NCBI RefSeq assembly: GCF_964340395.1
Contig: NC_135554.1
Span: 10,406,475 to 10,470,474 of the forward strand
DNA: 64,000 nucleotides
Origin: Glandiceps talaboti
Taxonomy: Eukaryota > Hemichordata > Enteropneusta > Spengelidae
Direction of reading: 5' to 3'
Shown piece by piece: positions 1-10,985 of this stretch. The translations under genes were made by a program, and so were the position numbers. Position 1 is the first letter of the stretch; each line of letters begins with the position of its first letter. The notes under the pieces were generated by a model. That model saw only the letters and a list, made by a program, of their open reading frames with translations, did not search any database and had not been told where the DNA came from.

Positions 1-350
1 TATCCCTTCAAAGAAATATTCGGAGGTGATCGAAAATCACGATATTGTCACGTCATACCTAATCAAGTCAATACAACTAAGTGTGCTTTGCTATAGAGAC
101 TCAATGAAAATGAAAATGAAAATCTAAAGTATAGCATATCAATAAGTTAATGTCCAACATTCTCAGCAGCAAATGGTAATTGGAAGTGAGAACGTCATTT
201 AGGAGACTTTCTACCTGGGCAAGAACCCCATGCGTATGTTGCTATAGTACATAGTAATAGCATTTGCATAAATGGCGTGACTATGTTCCGACTATCACTA
301 CCGTCGCTTCTACAGTACTAATAATGGAAATAATATATCGCTTCTCATAC
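1..350. other. Left edge, intronic, nothing recognised
   Basis: Lies downstream of the donor of exon 27. All minus-strand frames are interrupted, and no hydrophobic transmembrane segment or splice-bounded exon was seen. Confidence 0.4.
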
Positions 351-603
351 CCCTGTGACATTGCTTGCAAATCCATAGTATATAGAATACTGGGTTCCAG
401 TTGTCAGTGGAGCATTGAAGTAACCAGCATATACAACACCATCTCCTATTATAAAAGTCAGTGGCAAGTCTTCAAGTGGAATAGATGCAGTGATGTAGTA
501 AGGTACATTACTATTGTTATAACTGGACAGGTGGCCAGGATCTATCTCACGTTTCTTTCTCCTTGCAGACGGCTCATCGTATTCAACAATTATTATGTAG
601 TCA
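351..603 (-). CDS. Tie: Exon 27: membrane-proximal FN3-like domain 7 with furin-type site
   Basis: 253 nt, phase 2 to 0, residues 1576-1660. DYIIIVEYDEPSARRKKREI start, then VVYAGYFNAPLTTGTQYSIY near the end. RRKKR (nt 549-563, residues 1590-1594) is a furin-type cleavage consensus. The YFNAPL...Y.IYYGF segment resembles the last extracellular FN3 of receptor tyrosine phosphatases of the kappa/mu type, which are furin-cleaved in that region. Acceptor ttgttggtcag, donor gtatgaga. The transmembrane exon must lie to the left of the window. Confidence 0.8.
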
Positions 604-1029
604 CTGACCAACAATAAAAAAGGAACATTTTTGACGTATTTGAAAACTAAAATTAAAGTTGTTATTGGTATGCTGTAAACGGTTTCCTTTATAATGCACT
701 GTACAAAATCAACCCTCTTGCGTTTAGGTGTAGCGAACGTGACGTGAATCACCATTTACATAGAAAACACGTTTTGCTTTTAAGCTGCATTTCCTTGTTG
801 ATCACATACAGGTAATCCACTCAGCTCTGTACGGGTTTGGCAAAGAAAGCATTGTATATTGTTATACAAGAAACGAACGTAGAAACATATACATTGTTGT
901 CACAATTGTTCCTTTCAGATAATAATATTCTCTAATTTCAATATTAGTATTACAGCTCAGCGTTTTCCTAGTAGTCTTGACATTGAACAAGAACTCTTGA
1001 TATTTAGTTATGCAGGCATGTATACTTAC

Positions 1030-1156
1030 AAAGATGACTCCATTGATAAGGTATCATGTTTTGAAAGCTGAGGCAGTATAACTCCAGCAGTTGATTCAGT
1101 GATATTTCTGGGCTTTAATTGGTCTTCTGATGCAGAAAGAACTTGTGAGACTTCAA
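1030..1156 (-). CDS. Tie: Exon 26: membrane-proximal FN3-like domain 7, first part
   Basis: 127 nt, phase 1 to 2, residues 1534-1575. VEVSQVLSASEDQLKPRNIT start, AGVILPQLSKHDTLSMESS end. Acceptor tttatttcag, donor gtaagtat. The phase-2 exit is unique in this gene and fits exon 27 exactly. Sequence is less FN3-like than the other FN3 exons. Confidence 0.75.
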
Positions 1157-1235
1157 CTGAAATAAAAAATTGTTCATATATAATTTTAATATTTTCTATT
1201 TTGATGACAATACTATGTGTACACCACAATACAAT

Positions 1236-1775
1236 ACAATGCTATGTTTAATGTACACCACAATACAATACTATGTTTAATGTACACCACAATACAATAC
1301 AATACTATGTTTAATGTACACCACAATACAATACTATGTTTAATGTACACCACGATACAATACTGTTTGATGTACAATCACAATACAATACTATGTTTAA
1401 TGTACACCACAATACAATACTATATTTAATGTAAACCACAATACAATACTATGTTTAATGTACACCACACCACAATACAATACAATGCTATGTTTAATGT
1501 ACACCACAATACAATACTATGTTTAATGTACTATACAATGACAAGACTATGTTTAATGTACACCACAATACAATACTATGTTTAATGTACAACGACAATA
1601 CAATACTATGTTTAATGTACACCACAATACAATACTATGTTTAATGTACACCACAATATAATACTATGTTTAATGTACACCACAATACAATACTATGTTT
1701 AATGTACACCACAATACAATACTATGTTGATATGTTTAATGTACACCACAATGAAATACTATGTTTAAGGTACTG
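1236..1775. repeat. Minisatellite, about 30-bp unit
   Basis: Roughly seventeen copies of a unit containing tgtttaatgtacaccacaat followed by acaatactat. Units vary by insertions of acaat and by point changes. Lies in the intron between exons 25 and 26, about 80 bp upstream of the exon 26 acceptor in transcript direction. Confidence 0.9.
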
Positions 1776-2416
1776 CATTTGTTATAATAAACGTTGATGT
1801 TTTGTATTTACTGCTACCCCTCCCAGTAACATTAACACTGCATAATCTATAATGTATCATTTGGGACACTCTGGGCACTAATCGTTTTCGATTTACCCTA
1901 AGACAATTGTACAGTAGCAGAGGAGTCCTTTCACTGTTGGTTTGTATTGGCGATAGGGTACATGCCTGGGACGTTATACATTACAAAAAAAACATATTTC
2001 CTGGCCTTTTTAGGGCACTAGTACACGCCATAGTACCCCTCATGCTGCTATGTAGCATTTATTTCCCTCGACGTTCAGCCTCAGGGCATAGTTGCACAAC
2101 AAGCATTGAGTTATTTAGCCAGGCACTAGTGTATACTGGTATTCTTTTAAAAGGTGTCGTCATGGTGTTTCATATCTCATCTCATGACAATGTTGATTAT
2201 GATGTCATAGTTTCTTTATTATGTATTATGTTTAAATACTTTATATATGCATACTGACATAATACAATTCGTAAGAGTGGCATATTCTTATAGTTATGCA
2301 ACAACAGCCCCAGCCTTATGTGCAGTCCAAATGCTGACATAACCATAAATATGGACAAACATTTTAATTTGCAAGAAAGGTGTGTCATGAACCAAAAGTG
2401 TCATGACTAATCTCTC

Positions 2417-2417
<1 letters not shown>
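1776..2417. other. Intronic stretch, nothing recognised
   Basis: Open frames here are short and show no domain. No repeat structure stood out. Confidence 0.4.

Positions 2418-2502
<85 letters not shown>
2418..2502. repeat. (TA)n microsatellite at PLE border
   Basis: About 42 TA repeats that end exactly where the Penelope-like element tail begins. Confidence 0.95.
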
Positions 2503-2505
<3 letters not shown>

Positions 2506-2603
2506 GACTGGATGTAGATAAAACCACATAAAAGTGCTCAATACGGGTAGTAGAGCGAATTATAAACAGGTTTTGAAAATTTGAACCAAATTATATGCTA
2601 TAG

Positions 2604-2652
2604 ACCCTACAGAACTGTTTCGTGAGGTGCGTAGTCCTCACTCATCAGGGGT
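2604..2652 (-). ncRNA. Hammerhead ribozyme motif (PLE A, left arm)
   Basis: Minus strand: ACCC, then CUGAUGA, a GUGAGG/CCUCAC stem II, GAAA, a minimal stem III ACAG-UU-CUGU, the H17 position A, then GGGU closing stem I. All core residues are present. This is the minimal-stem-III type-I layout known from Penelope-like elements. Cleavage is expected between plus-strand positions 2608 and 2607. It is on the transcribed strand of the Tie-like gene, inside an intron. Confidence 0.85.
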
Positions 2653-2752
2653 AGAATGGAATATAGTATCTGCGTTTCCTTACCGTTAAATTCTATTATT
2701 CTAATGTTCCTAACAGGGAATATCTACCTAGTAACATAGCGTATTTGCATAG

Positions 2753-3427
2753 TTAATTGTTCTGCAATAATGATTTATGTCTATGCCTACACGACGACAC
2801 AAGTTCATTCCGTTTATTTAGAGTGCAACGATGAGGTTGACAAATTATAATATACTTTTCAGTTATGCAGAGATTACATCTCTGACTGGAGCTGTTGTAC
2901 GGTCGCGCGCGTGCGATAATTTTCCATGTGATGTCGTAATCAATTTCTTTATCCTTAAGAAACCATACATACTTACTTAGTTCTGTTGAGTTTCTTAACA
3001 AATTGTTGCGGAATGAAGCTGTGTGGTTCCAGTACCGTGTCTTGAACTCGTTTTCAGTAAGTCCGACATACGTTTCTCGGATATTGGTGTCTTTACGCTG
3101 AACTATTGCCTGGTATACCACGCTCTTTTGTAAACATTTCCCGTCCAGGGGACATGTGTCCTTCACGCGACAGTTACATAACTTAGTATTCTCGTTTTTA
3201 CAGCCGTTCTGGGTAGACAGTTGTGTTTTATTGTGGTTGTCGATGAGACGTTTAGTATTAGTTACACAACTGTAATTAATTTAATTGTATTACGATTGAA
3301 GATTGTCCTGAGGTTGTTCCCTTGTGGAAAGCACTTGTCTACCAGGGCAAGAAATTTTTTACCAATATTAGTGGAGACACTAACTGGGTTATACCATAAA
3401 ATATTATTCCGTGGCCTATTTTTCCTA
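2753..3427 (-). pseudogene. PLE A inverted arm: GIY-YIG endonuclease fragment
   Basis: Minus-strand open stretch from KDTCPLDGKCLQKSVVYQ through ETYVGLTENEFKTRYWNH to SSCRHRHKSLLQNN, the C-terminal end of the PLE protein. It is an inverted duplicate of 4051-4740 with a few substitutions and a short deletion near 3380. Confidence 0.85.
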
Positions 3428-4740
3428 ACCATCAGCGAAGACCTCTTAAACAAGGCTCTTGATTTCGCTTCGGCATACGATACAATAACTGATGAAGAAA
3501 GAAATATTGTTATACAATCGAAAAATTCCCTCCTTACACATAATCAACAACAATGGCAAAAGAAACACCACCGTCCTTTCGACGTCGCTATGGGAAGCTA
3601 CGACGGGGCAGAAACTTGCGAACTAGTCGGCTGCCTTTTACTATCCAAACTTCAAACCGTTTACGGAATAAAGGTCGGACTATACAGAGACGACGGATTA
3701 GCCGTTACCGACACAACACCTAAGGACACTGAGAGGATCAAGAAAGAGATTTGCTATATATTTAAGGAGTATGGGCTGAACTTCCTCGACGTTACATTTA
3801 ACCTCGCCGAGAAAACCTACAGCCCATATACAAAACCGAACGCAACCTTGCAATATGTCCATCGTGAGAGCAACCATCCCTCTAATATTATTAAAAACAT
3901 ACCAGCGGGGGTAAATAGACGACTGTCATCTATATCATCAGATAAGCAGTCATTCGATCAAGCCGCACCTCAGTACCAGAAAGCATTACACGAAAACGGA
4001 TATAAATACAAACTTGAATATAAGCCCCCCCCCCCCCCCCCGCAACTATAGGTAGGAAAAATAGGCCACGGAATAATATTTTATGGTATAACCCACCCTT
4101 TAGCAAGAGTGTCTCCACTAATATTGGTAAAAAATTTCTTGCCCTGGTAGACAAGTGCTTTCCACAAGGGAACAACCTCAGGAAAATCTTCAATCGTAAT
4201 ACAATTAAAATTAGTTACAGTTGTGTAACTAATACTAAACGTCTCATCGACAACCACAATAAAACACAACTGTCTACCCAGAACGGCTGTAAAAACGAGA
4301 ATACTAAGTTATGTAACTGTCGCGTGAAGGACACATGTCTCCTGGACGGGAAATGTTTACAAAAGAGCGTGGTATACCAGGCAACAGTTCAGCGTAAAGA
4401 CACCAATATCCGCGAAACGTATGTCGGACTTACTAAAAACGAGTTCAAGACACGGTACAGGAACCACACAGCTTCATTCCGCAACAATTTGTTAAGAAAC
4501 TCAACAGAACTAAGTAAGTATGTATGGTTTCTTAAGGATAAAGAAATTGATTACGACATCACATGGAAAATTATCGCACGCGCGCGACCGTACAACAGCT
4601 CCGTCAGAGATGTAATCTCTGCATAACTGAAAAGTATATTATAATTTGTCAACCTCATCGTTGCACTCTAAATAAACGGCATGAACTTGTGTCGTCGTAT
4701 AGGCATAGACATAAATCATTATTGCAGAACAATTAACTAT
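3428..4740 (+). pseudogene. PLE A reverse transcriptase / GIY-YIG polyprotein, broken
   Basis: The frame opens inside the RT domain ([15 protein letters not shown]), passes FDVAMGSYDGAETCELVG and GLYRDDGLAV, and then breaks at a C homopolymer near 4024-4040. The C-terminal part continues in other frames: FNRNTIKISYSCVTNT, CNCR...C...C, VVYQATVQRKDTNIRETYVG, FKTRYRNHTASF. A second frameshift near 4600 ends the endonuclease domain early. The N-terminal third of the protein is missing. Confidence 0.85.
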
Positions 4741-4836
4741 GCAAATACGCTATGTTACTAGGTAGATATTCCCTGTTAGGAACATTAGAATTATAGAATT
4801 TAACGGTAAGGAAACGCAGATACTATATTCCATTCT

Positions 4837-4885
4837 ACCCCTGATGAGTGAGGACTACGCACCTCACGGAACAGTTCTGTAGGGT
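4837..4885 (+). ncRNA. Degraded hammerhead motif (PLE A, right arm)
   Basis: Same layout as the left arm but the invariant CGAAAC reads CGGAAC, a change of an invariant core adenine. Expected to be inactive. Confidence 0.75.
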
Positions 4886-4919
4886 CTATAGCATATAATT
4901 TGGTTCAAATTTTCAAAAC

Positions 4920-4922
<3 letters not shown>

Positions 4923-5010
<88 letters not shown>
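4923..5010. repeat. (TA)n then (TG)n microsatellite
   Basis: About 38 TA units followed by a short TG run, directly abutting the right end of PLE A. Confidence 0.95.
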
Positions 5011-5011
<1 letters not shown>

Positions 5012-5167
5012 TGGCGGACCGTGTACATAGTGCAACTTGTTTTTACAAGGTGAACATAATTCCCAAAACAAACCGAGTGGTTACATGCCTTGGTAATTAT
5101 GAATACATTTTGTAATTATAAATTATGTTTTAGTCATATATGTGCAATACCTTACTATTTCTCTTAC

Positions 5168-5369
5168 CTGTAAATGTGGTGCGAGCAGTCAGATCAGTGG
5201 TTTCTCCAAACCCCTTTAAAGTTCGTGCTTTCACTTGTATTTTATATTTTGTTCCTTCAGCAAGATGTTTGAGTATATGAGTGTTTATCTTTCCAGAAAG
5301 ACTGACCGCATTTGGTCCCTTCGGCCCTGAAAACCTCCCAAATACTGAGTGGACGGCAGTATATGTCAA
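5168..5369 (-). CDS. Tie: Exon 25: FN3 domain 6, second part
   Basis: 202 nt, phase 0 to 1, residues 1467-1533. LTYTAVHSVFGRFSGPKG start, LAEGTKYKIQVKARTLKGFG end, the usual FN3 F-G region. Acceptor actttttcag, donor gtaagaga. Confidence 0.85.
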
Positions 5370-6225
5370 CTGAAAAAGTGATGATTTGGACATGCTAGGT
5401 CGTTATTGGCAGTGACGGAACATTGTATAGATAAGTTATATTTCGATTGGGGCCTTTTGGTGTGCTTTATGTCTAAATTAGAAAATACAGTCCACAGTGT
5501 TATAAGCTTTGGCTTTCGTTCGCTCCCAGATATTTCCACCGAGTGTTTATAAAAGACACTCTCCCTCAAATATTAACCTCTATGTGTCTAATGTATGAAA
5601 TAAATGCATTTGTCTGTTTCACTTGTTCCTATTACATTGTCCAAGATCTTTGTTTTAAATGGTCACACTTAGATACTACCTATTATACCCCATTCAGGCC
5701 AAGTTGTTGTCTTTGAACAGAAAATATGGATTATATACCCTGGTTATGACAAACCGTGTCTACGTCACTGGTTTTGATATGAGTCAAAACGTTACAACTC
5801 GCCACTACTTTTCCCGATCTTTCATAAAATATGGTTCAGGAATTAGAATTATATTATTCCTCAATATTGTCCTTCATTCAACTGGAAAATACTCGTGACC
5901 TAGGGTTTGTCACTACTCGTCTAGCAACTCATAGTAACAAGGCACCAGTGGTCACTCGTATTTTCCATAGCTGAACAGAGAAAATTATTGGTGAATAACA
6001 TATGTGTCTGAAATAAACAAGAAAAAGCTCGCTGTTTTTTGATAATTGATATTGAATTTTCCTCTTGTGTCGACACATGAAGAGTCTCTATGTAGTTTTT
6101 TTTTAGTTTATATGCAGTAAATATGGATTTTAACTACAAATATAAACGAATTTTAAAAGTATTTGACATTAACAAATAATAAACAACTAAAGACTTCACT
6201 TGGAGTATATTACATGATAACTCAC
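5370..6225. other. Intron 24/25, nothing recognised
   Basis: No repeats or coding segments recognised between exons 25 and 24. The minus-strand open frame at 5366-5569 has no domain features. Confidence 0.4.
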
Positions 6226-6332
6226 CATATATTCTTCAATATCTCCACTAAATACAGCAGGGTCTTTCCATGCTAACTCTAGGCTATTATCGGTAGTTTT
6301 CCGGACTTCAAAATATTCAGGTTTACCTGGGA
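6226..6332 (-). CDS. Tie: Exon 24: FN3 domain 6, first part
   Basis: 107 nt, phase 1 to 0, residues 1431-1466. IPGKPEYFEVRKTTDNSLEL then AWKDPAVFSGDIEEYM: proline-rich A strand, B-strand LELAW, and the start of the C strand. Acceptor cttattaag, donor gtgagtta. Confidence 0.82.
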
Positions 6333-6605
6333 CTTAATAAGAAAAAAAACCATTTTATTTTATTCTATGAATACTAAACGTATACCATTTACCAGTCACA
6401 GTAAAGCTTAAGTTTATTAAAATAAATTAGCAGGAACCTATAATAAATTATCTTTAGTTTTAGACAAACGACCATAAGAATTCAAAATGTAAAATAGAAT
6501 TCAGTAATAAATGCAGTTATCATGCAGAAGGTATGGAAAATCCATTTGTGGTCATATGTGTTCCGTTCTCAGGTGCTTGAAGTTATTTATTTTATCTAAT
6601 CTTAC

Positions 6606-6675
6606 TCTTTTCAGTCGTCCGCATAGTGATTTCGTCACTGAATTCTCCAAGCCCAGCTCCCGTAGATGCCCCTAC
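6606..6675 (-). CDS. Tie: Exon 23: FN3 domain 5, second part
   Basis: 70 nt, phase 0 to 1, residues 1408-1430: VGASTGAGLGEFSDEITMRT then TEK. Counterpart of exon 20. Acceptor tttgcgtag, donor gtaagatt. Assigned on frame, splice sites and the shared TGAG motif. Confidence 0.8.
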
Positions 6676-7242
6676 CTACGCAAAGAATTAATATTATAAA
6701 TAAGTTAATATTTTTCAATAAATACCCAAGAAAGAATGTAAAGAAAACATGCTTTCTCAATGAAACATGAACGGATTAATTTGGGGTTTAAAGAGGTTAG
6801 ACCAATGTCCAGCAGTAGCTTACATAAAACAATAATGGTATGCTATGTTCTCGGTTATTTGCTATAAAAAAATATTTGATTATTTCCTATATTGGAGGTG
6901 TCATATCTTCAGCACAAACAAAACTTGATGTGTTTAATAGTAAGGTAAACGCTAGTGGAGTAATATGTTGGGTGTATGTGACCATGAGAATAACCTCATC
7001 AATTCAATATAGTTGAAACACACAGAAAAACTGTAATGTTTGTAAACGGTAATTTAAGCCAAGATATATTGCATTACTCACTCGGAAAAGTGTTTTACAT
7101 TTTAAGTTCAATTGAATTCTACACTTTGGAATTTTAAAACTACACTCATAGTCCTCTGGGATTTGATCTATTTCTTGTAAGCATATCGCTAAACAAGTGC
7201 AACTTAACGGGGAAATATAATAAGTGTTCACCATTTCCTTAC
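6676..7242. other. Intron 22/23, nothing recognised
   Basis: AT-rich intron without visible repeats or coding potential. Confidence 0.4.
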
Positions 7243-7460
7243 CTGAATACTATAATTCGCCTTGTATACAAGACCGGTTATGAGGTAGGAATTAAAATAC
7301 TGCAGCTCATCTGATACAGTTATCTTTGTAGTGTTATTATCCTTAGAGTAAGTGATGACATAATAACGTAGCACACCATTCAATATCTCAGGAATAAACC
7401 AGTTAACTCGTATGGAATGCACAGCAGCAATTAATGATACATTCCTTGGTTTGGTGGGCA
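7243..7460 (-). CDS. Tie: Exon 22: FN3 domain 5, first part
   Basis: 218 nt, phase 1 to 0, residues 1335-1407. VPTKPRNVSLIAAVHSI start, IPEILNGVLRYYVITYSKD, ending in YKANYSIQ. Counterpart of exon 19. Acceptor ttttaacag, donor gtaaggaa. Confidence 0.85.
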
Positions 7461-7553
7461 CTGTTAAAAAATGACGATAAAACAATCAAATTAATTGTAA
7501 GACAAAAATACATATTTGTAAACATTTTATAAATATACAATTTACATACACAT

Positions 7554-7556
<3 letters not shown>

Positions 7557-7643
<87 letters not shown>

Positions 7644-7699
7644 ATGTATTTTGTACACGTACGTACCTATGTATGTATGTATGTATGTATGTATGTATG

Positions 7700-7728
<29 letters not shown>
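7557..7728. repeat. (TA)n(GT)n then (TATG)n compound microsatellite
   Basis: TA run, GT run, a 45-bp spacer, then about 16 TATG units running straight into the 145-bp tandem array. Confidence 0.9.
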
Positions 7729-7730
<2 letters not shown>

Positions 7731-8360
7731 TGAATAATTTGCATAATTAATGATTCTTGGTAATTAGGCTATATCTTACGACTGCATACTTCAATTTCAA
7801 TACAATTCAGTACATACATTAACCATAACAAATTGTGTATATCCTATAAAGTTAGTTGATGTACCTTACAGTGTTAATGAATAATTTGCATAATTAATGA
7901 TTTTCGGTAATTAGGCTATATCTTTAGACTGCATACTTCAATTTCAATACAATTTAGTACATACGTTAACCATAACAAAGTGGATATGTCCTATAAAATC
8001 TTTTATATAGCTTAGTTTTAATGAAAAATTTGCATAATTAACGATTTTAGGTAACTAGTTGTATCTTAAAAATGCAAGCTTCAAATTTCATATAATATGA
8101 TACGTACATCAACCATAATAATACGCACCTGTCCTATGAAGTTTGTTGCTACAACTTTTTCCTTTAATGAGTATTTTGAATAATGAACGATAGTCAGTAA
8201 TTAAGTAGTATCATACAATCTTACATACATTAACCTAATAAAGCACGCTTGTCCAAAAAACAAAGCCTGTTACCATAGTTTTTTTAGTTTAATGAGTTAT
8301 TTGCATAATTAGTGATTCCTTTACGGGAGGTATCCAGTTTAAATCTGGTTGAGTTATGCA
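7729..8360 (+). repeat. Dispersed repeat R1, array of about four 145-bp units
   Basis: Each unit contains TTTGCATAATTAATGATT, a GGTAATTAGGCTATATC segment, a CTTCAATTTCAATACAATT segment and an AACCATAACAAA segment. The array ends with ACGGGAGGTATCCAGTTTAA. The layout (microsatellite, tandem core, short conserved flank) resembles pearl-type non-autonomous elements of bivalves. Confidence 0.8.
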
Positions 8361-8994
8361 TTACACGTTGATTTTTAAGCCAGTCAGTCCAATTGACATA
8401 TATCGAGAAACAAGGTCACATGGATATGTCTCATATGTTAATATAAGTCACCTTTGTGTCATATTTGAATGAAATTGGACAGTGTTAGCCTGAGAAATAA
8501 CATTATATAGCCAGAAACATGCACGGATTGACACTAGGACATCATACACTATTAGAGATTGATTGCATGAAGCATGTGTTATATTTTCCCCATTTCAGTC
8601 AATAGCTTTTAAAACATGTCTTCATCGAAGACATACTCCCCAACATTACAACTCAGTAATTCATGTTCTGATTGTTTAATGACAAGTATAATCAGTAATT
8701 GACGAAGGCATAAAACAATGACATGTCCACATTGGAACTATTTTAGGTGATATTGCCAGATTTGCTTAAAATAAGACCAAGCATGTAGACTGTGATCATT
8801 TTCGGTTATTTGACCTTGGAGACAGAGGTTAAGGTCAAACGCCAAGACAAATCTACCCACACCTTTTCCAATGTGATTCATTAGGATTTGACGTTGCTAT
8901 GATTGTGCAATGTTCAATACATCTATGGCACATAGTTTCATACTTTATGCATGATGCCTCAATTTCAAAATTTCATAAGTATGTGTATATTCAC
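8361..8994. other. Intronic remainder, probably degraded repeat
   Basis: Contains GTGTCATATTTGAATGAAATT, shared in form with the array at 28.9-30.1 kb, and then nothing further recognised. Confidence 0.35.
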
Positions 8995-9324
8995 CATCAC
9001 ACAAAGTCATCTTTGTCATAAATGTGTCTTTGCTTCCCTCTCCCCTTGGTCCTGGTCTCTTGACAGTCACTGTGAAATCATAACTAGTTGACCACTGTAA
9101 TCCAGAAATGGTTGTACTGTAACTTGTGTTACTAGGGTCTACTACGTTGATATCTTGATGCAATGTCCAGTTGATATATGCCGTTTCTTTATAATACACC
9201 CTGTAAAGGTCTACTGGTCCATCACCAATGTCAGTTGATTCATTCCATTTCTGCCAGGTAATAGTTGCTTGAGTAGCTTTAACCCTCACAGTTATAGCAT
9301 TGGTTGATGCAAATCTCGGTAGTT
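8995..9324 (-). CDS. Tie: Exon 21: FN3 domain 4 (copy of FN3-1)
   Basis: 330 nt, phase 1-1, residues 1225-1334. ELPRFASTNAITV start, ESTDIGDGPVDLYRVYYK strand, GLQWSTSYDFTVTVKRPGPR end. Strong similarity to exon 16 shows a segmental FN3 duplication. The donor gtgaatat is weaker than most in the gene. Confidence 0.87.
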
Positions 9325-9695
9325 CTATAGAAAGACAGTTATTATATAAATCATATTAGTGCTTGCGCGGCTTCAACTGTTACACGTTGCGAATTACGTA
9401 ATGGAAAATAAGGAGTCTTAAAATTAAAGTAATTGAAGCATTCAGTTGTCATTTTCTGGTAAGTGACAAAATATTTACTATGACAAAATTATTACTTATA
9501 TTTAGCAATGTGTTGTACTTTGTGTTCTTTTACATATGCATTTGTTACATCCAAATAAATTTGTTACATATCAGGGGACAATATTACAGACCAGGTATGA
9601 TGTATTCAAACTTTCATTATACAGAAGAAAGATATACTATTTCAAAATGTTCCTGGTGCATTTATTTATGTATTCAGTAATATAATCAAGCATAC

Positions 9696-9759
9696 CTTTG
9701 GTCTCAATGGTATGTATCATACTGTAATTTCCATGCCCAGCACCAGTAACTGCTGCAAT
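9696..9759 (-). CDS. Tie: Exon 20: FN3 domain 3, second part
   Basis: 64 nt, phase 0 to 1, residues 1204-1224: IAAVTGAGHGNYSMIHTIET then K. The small exon completes the FG region of the FN3 started in exon 19; the TGAGxGxxS pattern recurs in exon 23. Acceptor atttaacag, donor gtatgctt. Confidence 0.8.
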
Positions 9760-9812
9760 CTGTTAAATTAAGATACACATCAATATCGAATATGTACAAA
9801 CTTTATATATTG

Positions 9813-9816
9813 TTTG

Positions 9817-9882
<66 letters not shown>
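9813..9882. repeat. (TA)n microsatellite
   Basis: About 35 TA units in the intron between exons 19 and 20; no PLE sequence was seen at either edge. Confidence 0.95.
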
Positions 9883-9884
<2 letters not shown>

Positions 9885-10223
9885 ACACTACGAGTGACTT
9901 AAGAGTGTTCACTATTAGTCAATAGAGTCGTATATTTCAAACACAGCATAACCAGTGAAATAGCCACAGATAGACACGCGCGTTGTCGTGACCTAGAACG
10001 ACCAGAGTGTATATTCCGTATTTTTTGTTCTGAATGGTATATATAATCACATTGAGGAAAGAAAAACTGACACGTCTCCTGACCCGTCAACTGGTCGATT
10101 CCGTGTGGTAGTCCCACATATTGTATAAATTTAATCGAATGGATATATACAATCACACTGTCAATATTTGAAAATGCAAATTTGCGGAATTGAACTTCAC
10201 ACTACAACTTTAAAGAACATTAC

Positions 10224-10438
10224 CTGAACACTATAGTTAGTATTGTCTTGGAGATTAACTATAATGTACATATCTGTTGTTGTATTTTCAACCATTGGAT
10301 TGTCTTCATCGCCTGTTCCCCAATACCTAACGACGTAATGATCCAAAATGCCATTTACGAACTCAGGTGTTGTCCAACCAATTTCTATGATATTGGACAA
10401 CGCGGCCGTCAATGTCACATTCCTAGGACTAGATGGCG
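10224..10438 (-). CDS. Tie: Exon 19: FN3 domain 3, first part
   Basis: 215 nt, phase 1 to 0, residues 1132-1203. APSSPRNVTLTAALSN start, WTTPEFVNGILDHYVVRYW strand, NTNYSVQ end. Resembles exon 22 (PRNVSL ... NGVLRYYVITY ... ANYSIQ). Acceptor cattattacag, donor gtaatgtt. Confidence 0.86.
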
Positions 10439-10561
10439 CTGTAATAATGATATCAAAGTTTAGAATCATTACATTCTCTCTTCATATATGATATTTATAT
10501 TACTCAAGGCAATGAGTTTATTTTCTTGCTATCAATTTTATCAAATTGACAGCCATGACTT

Positions 10562-10700
10562 GCATAGTTTTTTTTCCTTCCGGAAGGAAGGAGGTACTTT
10601 AGGGGTGGAAACTTATGTATGTATGTATGTATGTATGTATGTATGTATGTATGTATGTATGTATGTATGTATGTATGTATGTATGTGTGTGTGTGTGTGT
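10562..10700. repeat. Hairpin plus (TATG)n(TG)n
   Basis: CCTTCCGGAAGG palindrome with GAAGGAGGTA, then about 17 TATG units and a TG run. It looks like the terminal part of an R1 element. Confidence 0.75.
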
Positions 10701-10824
10701 GTTTGTTTGTGTATCTGTCTGTGTCATCGTTTTCTCCATAACGGCTGGCTCAATTCAAACGAAGTTCTGCAATGGCAAGAACTCATTGGGTTTGGTAAAC
10801 ATCCCGTGAATATTAAAGAGCAAG

Positions 10825-10985
10825 TTTGGTAATTAATGGTTTTCGGTAATTAGGTTATATCTCAAGAATGCACGCTTCAAATTCATTAAAACTTGGTACA
10901 TACATTTGCGATATCAAAACGCATCTGTCATGAAAATATAATCGATTTAGCTTTTAGTTTTAATAAGTTATTGAGGCCACACAAA
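10825..10985 (+). repeat. Dispersed repeat R1, single unit
   Basis: GGTAATTAGGTTATATCTC and GCACGCTTCAAATTC mark one partial R1 core unit. Confidence 0.7.

Larger units (their letters stand above)
2503..4922 (+). mobile_element. Penelope-like element A with inverted 3' arms
   Basis: Plus-strand core 3428-4050 encodes the reverse transcriptase (RT) palm with GLYRDDGLAV. It is flanked by two inverted copies of the element's 3' half: right arm 4051-4922 (plus) and left arm 2503-3427 (minus). Each arm carries the CNC zinc-binding motif, a GIY-YIG endonuclease region and a hammerhead motif. Only the left arm keeps the outer stem-loop tail. The element is bounded by (TA)n on both sides, lies in the exon 25/26 intron and is 5' truncated. 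Confidence 0.88.

Noticed and set aside
5366-5569. Minus-strand frame overlapping the right side of exon 25
   Set aside because: It lies beyond the acceptor at 5370-5371 and has no FN3 or other features; intronic.
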